From assembly GCF_032854445.1 (NCBI RefSeq), contig NW_027018162.1, forward strand, positions 1 to 64,000: DNA of 64,000 nucleotides. Direction: 5' to 3'. Under the pieces are notes generated by a model. That model made no database searches. It was not told where the DNA came from and worked only from the letters and a program-made list of their open reading frames with translations. Each line of letters opens with the position of its first letter. Position 1 is the stretch's first letter. The position numbers were made by a program, and so were the translations under genes. The stretch is from Liolophura sinensis (lineage: Eukaryota; Mollusca; Polyplacophora; Chitonida; Chitonidae). This document shows, in pieces, positions 63,671 through 64,000 of this stretch.

Positions 63671-64000
63671 AAAGTATAACTGACCACAGACCCACATTTA
63701 TAAGGTGCCAAAAGATGCGGAATTGGGCCAGGTATCGGCAGCTGTTGAAAAATTGCAAATTTCCCTGGTTTCCATGGAGTAAGAGCCGTTGCTGTGCACG
63801 TGATTATGACATAAATGATCATTGAATTGTCGCTACAGGCAAAAGTATTGGTCGGAGAGCAACGCGGTTTTGCACCATTCGATTTCTCGTCACAAAATAC
63901 GTCGGATTAGCCTCTTACCAGCAGCACTGGAACAGTTTTTCTAATTTTGCGTTTTGCCTGGTCTTTTTGTTAATTGAAATCGGCTACACTGTACTCTGTA
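63671..64000 (+). repeat. Final monomer, cut by the window edge
   Basis: The last unit starts as class J4 (with GTATAACTG instead of GTACAACTG) and stops after 330 bp in the conserved CACTGTACTCTGTA stretch. Since it is cut mid-unit with no change of sequence character, the array continues beyond the window. Nothing at the left edge suggests an array boundary either. Confidence 0.92.

Larger units (their letters stand above)
1..64000 (+). repeat. Satellite DNA array, 549-bp monomer, about 116.6 copies
   Basis: The same sequence recurs every 549 bp from the first to the last base. Landmarks present in essentially every copy include GTACAACT at the chosen unit start, CCATGGAG, GGCACGTGATTATGA, TGTACTCTGTACA, GCCCTTCGGTAGC and CTTTATCTACGTGTAG. 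All copies read in the same direction and no other sequence interrupts them. Most units between 10437 and 29102 and between 37325 and 60929 are exactly 549 bp. Neighbours differ by a few percent, while copies several units apart are often closer to each other than to adjacent ones, which is the mark of higher-order repeats. Tandem arrays of this kind are typical of eukaryotic centromeric and pericentromeric heterochromatin; that location is inference. The family is not one I recognise. The choice of unit start is arbitrary. Strand is given as the reading direction used here. Confidence 0.98.

Noticed and set aside
1-64000. CRISPR array
   Set aside because: The repeats are 549 bp and contiguous; there are no short repeats separated by unique spacers.
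1-64000. Tandem RNA gene array (5S rRNA, tRNA, U snRNA, spliced-leader RNA)
   Set aside because: Unit length would fit a 5S or spliced-leader cluster, but I find no 5S, U1, U2 or U6 sequence and no cloverleaf. An ATTTTTG Sm-like run exists but lacks the flanking purines and any snRNA structure.
1-64000. CENP-B box
   Set aside because: No match to the TTCG-N4-A-N2-CGGG core in the monomer on either strand. The only TTCG sites (CATTCGATTTC and CCTTCGGTAGC) lack the rest.
1-64000. Transposon, LTR or terminal inverted repeats
   Set aside because: No target-site duplications, no polymerase or transposase motifs and no unique internal sequence; every base belongs to the monomer series.
1-64000. 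Bacterial or plasmid origin (iterons, operon structure)
   Set aside because: No ribosome-binding sites, terminators, coding density or replication genes; array size and higher-order structure fit eukaryotic satellite DNA.

Overview
The whole window is one uninterrupted tandem array of a single satellite DNA. The monomer is 549 bp (549 in most copies, 535-560 overall). About 116.6 copies run from base 1 to base 64000, all in the same orientation. I see no unique sequence, transposon insertion, gene, RNA gene or inverted unit anywhere. The monomer is about 42% G+C (232 of 549 bases in the copy at 12083-12631) and keeps 18 CpG dinucleotides, roughly 0.7 of random expectation. A head-to-tail array this large, with higher-order structure, points to a eukaryotic chromosome, most likely centromeric or pericentromeric or other constitutive heterochromatin. 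Mild CpG depletion argues weakly against a heavily CpG-methylated genome such as a vertebrate. I do not recognise the monomer and cannot name the species.

Units are phased here to start at AAAGTACAAC. They fall into classes by a hypervariable junction at unit positions about 10-35. J1 = GAACACTGACCCACTTCAG. J1t is the same with GACTCAC. J2 = GACCACAGACCCACATGAAT. J3 = AAACACTAACCCACATTTAT. J3a has CTGACCAACA and J3c has CTGACCCACA in place of the J3 bases. J4 = GACCACAGACCCACATTTAT, and J4b has CACTGA for CACAGA. J5 and J6 join a J1 left half to a J2 or J3 right half. Other diagnostic sites lie near unit positions 100-200, 255-290 and 395-460.

Layout: 1-4386 mixed units. 4387-14827 four variants of a 4- to 6-unit higher-order repeat (HOR). 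14828-18671 block A. 18672-24161 block S1. 23064-27455 a 4-unit HOR with a 2-unit duplication. 27456-35677 three rearranged copies of block A. 35678-41167 block S2, a copy of S1 about 17 kb downstream. 40070-46656 three copies of the 4-unit HOR. 46657-47753 a unit doublet. 47754-57635 a region with a 5-unit, 2745-bp repeat present twice with no difference noticed over about 2.64 kb. 57636-59831 a 2-unit doublet. 59832-62026 four near-identical single units. 62027-64000 mixed units and a cut final unit. Several units are clear chimeras of neighbouring unit types, as expected from unequal exchange.

Two things stand out beyond the array itself. First, variation is uneven: a 41-bp stretch carrying a short hairpin is almost unchanged in all copies, while the junction 250 bp away is hypervariable. 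Second, small insertions and deletions cluster in three zones (1-10436, 29103-37324 and 60930-64000), and elsewhere nearly every unit is exactly 549 bp. In those zones the diagnostic substitutions are kept, so many of the indels are probably consensus errors of the assembly rather than biology. The many 60-150 codon open frames recur only because 549 is a multiple of three and the units are near-identical; I do not call them genes.
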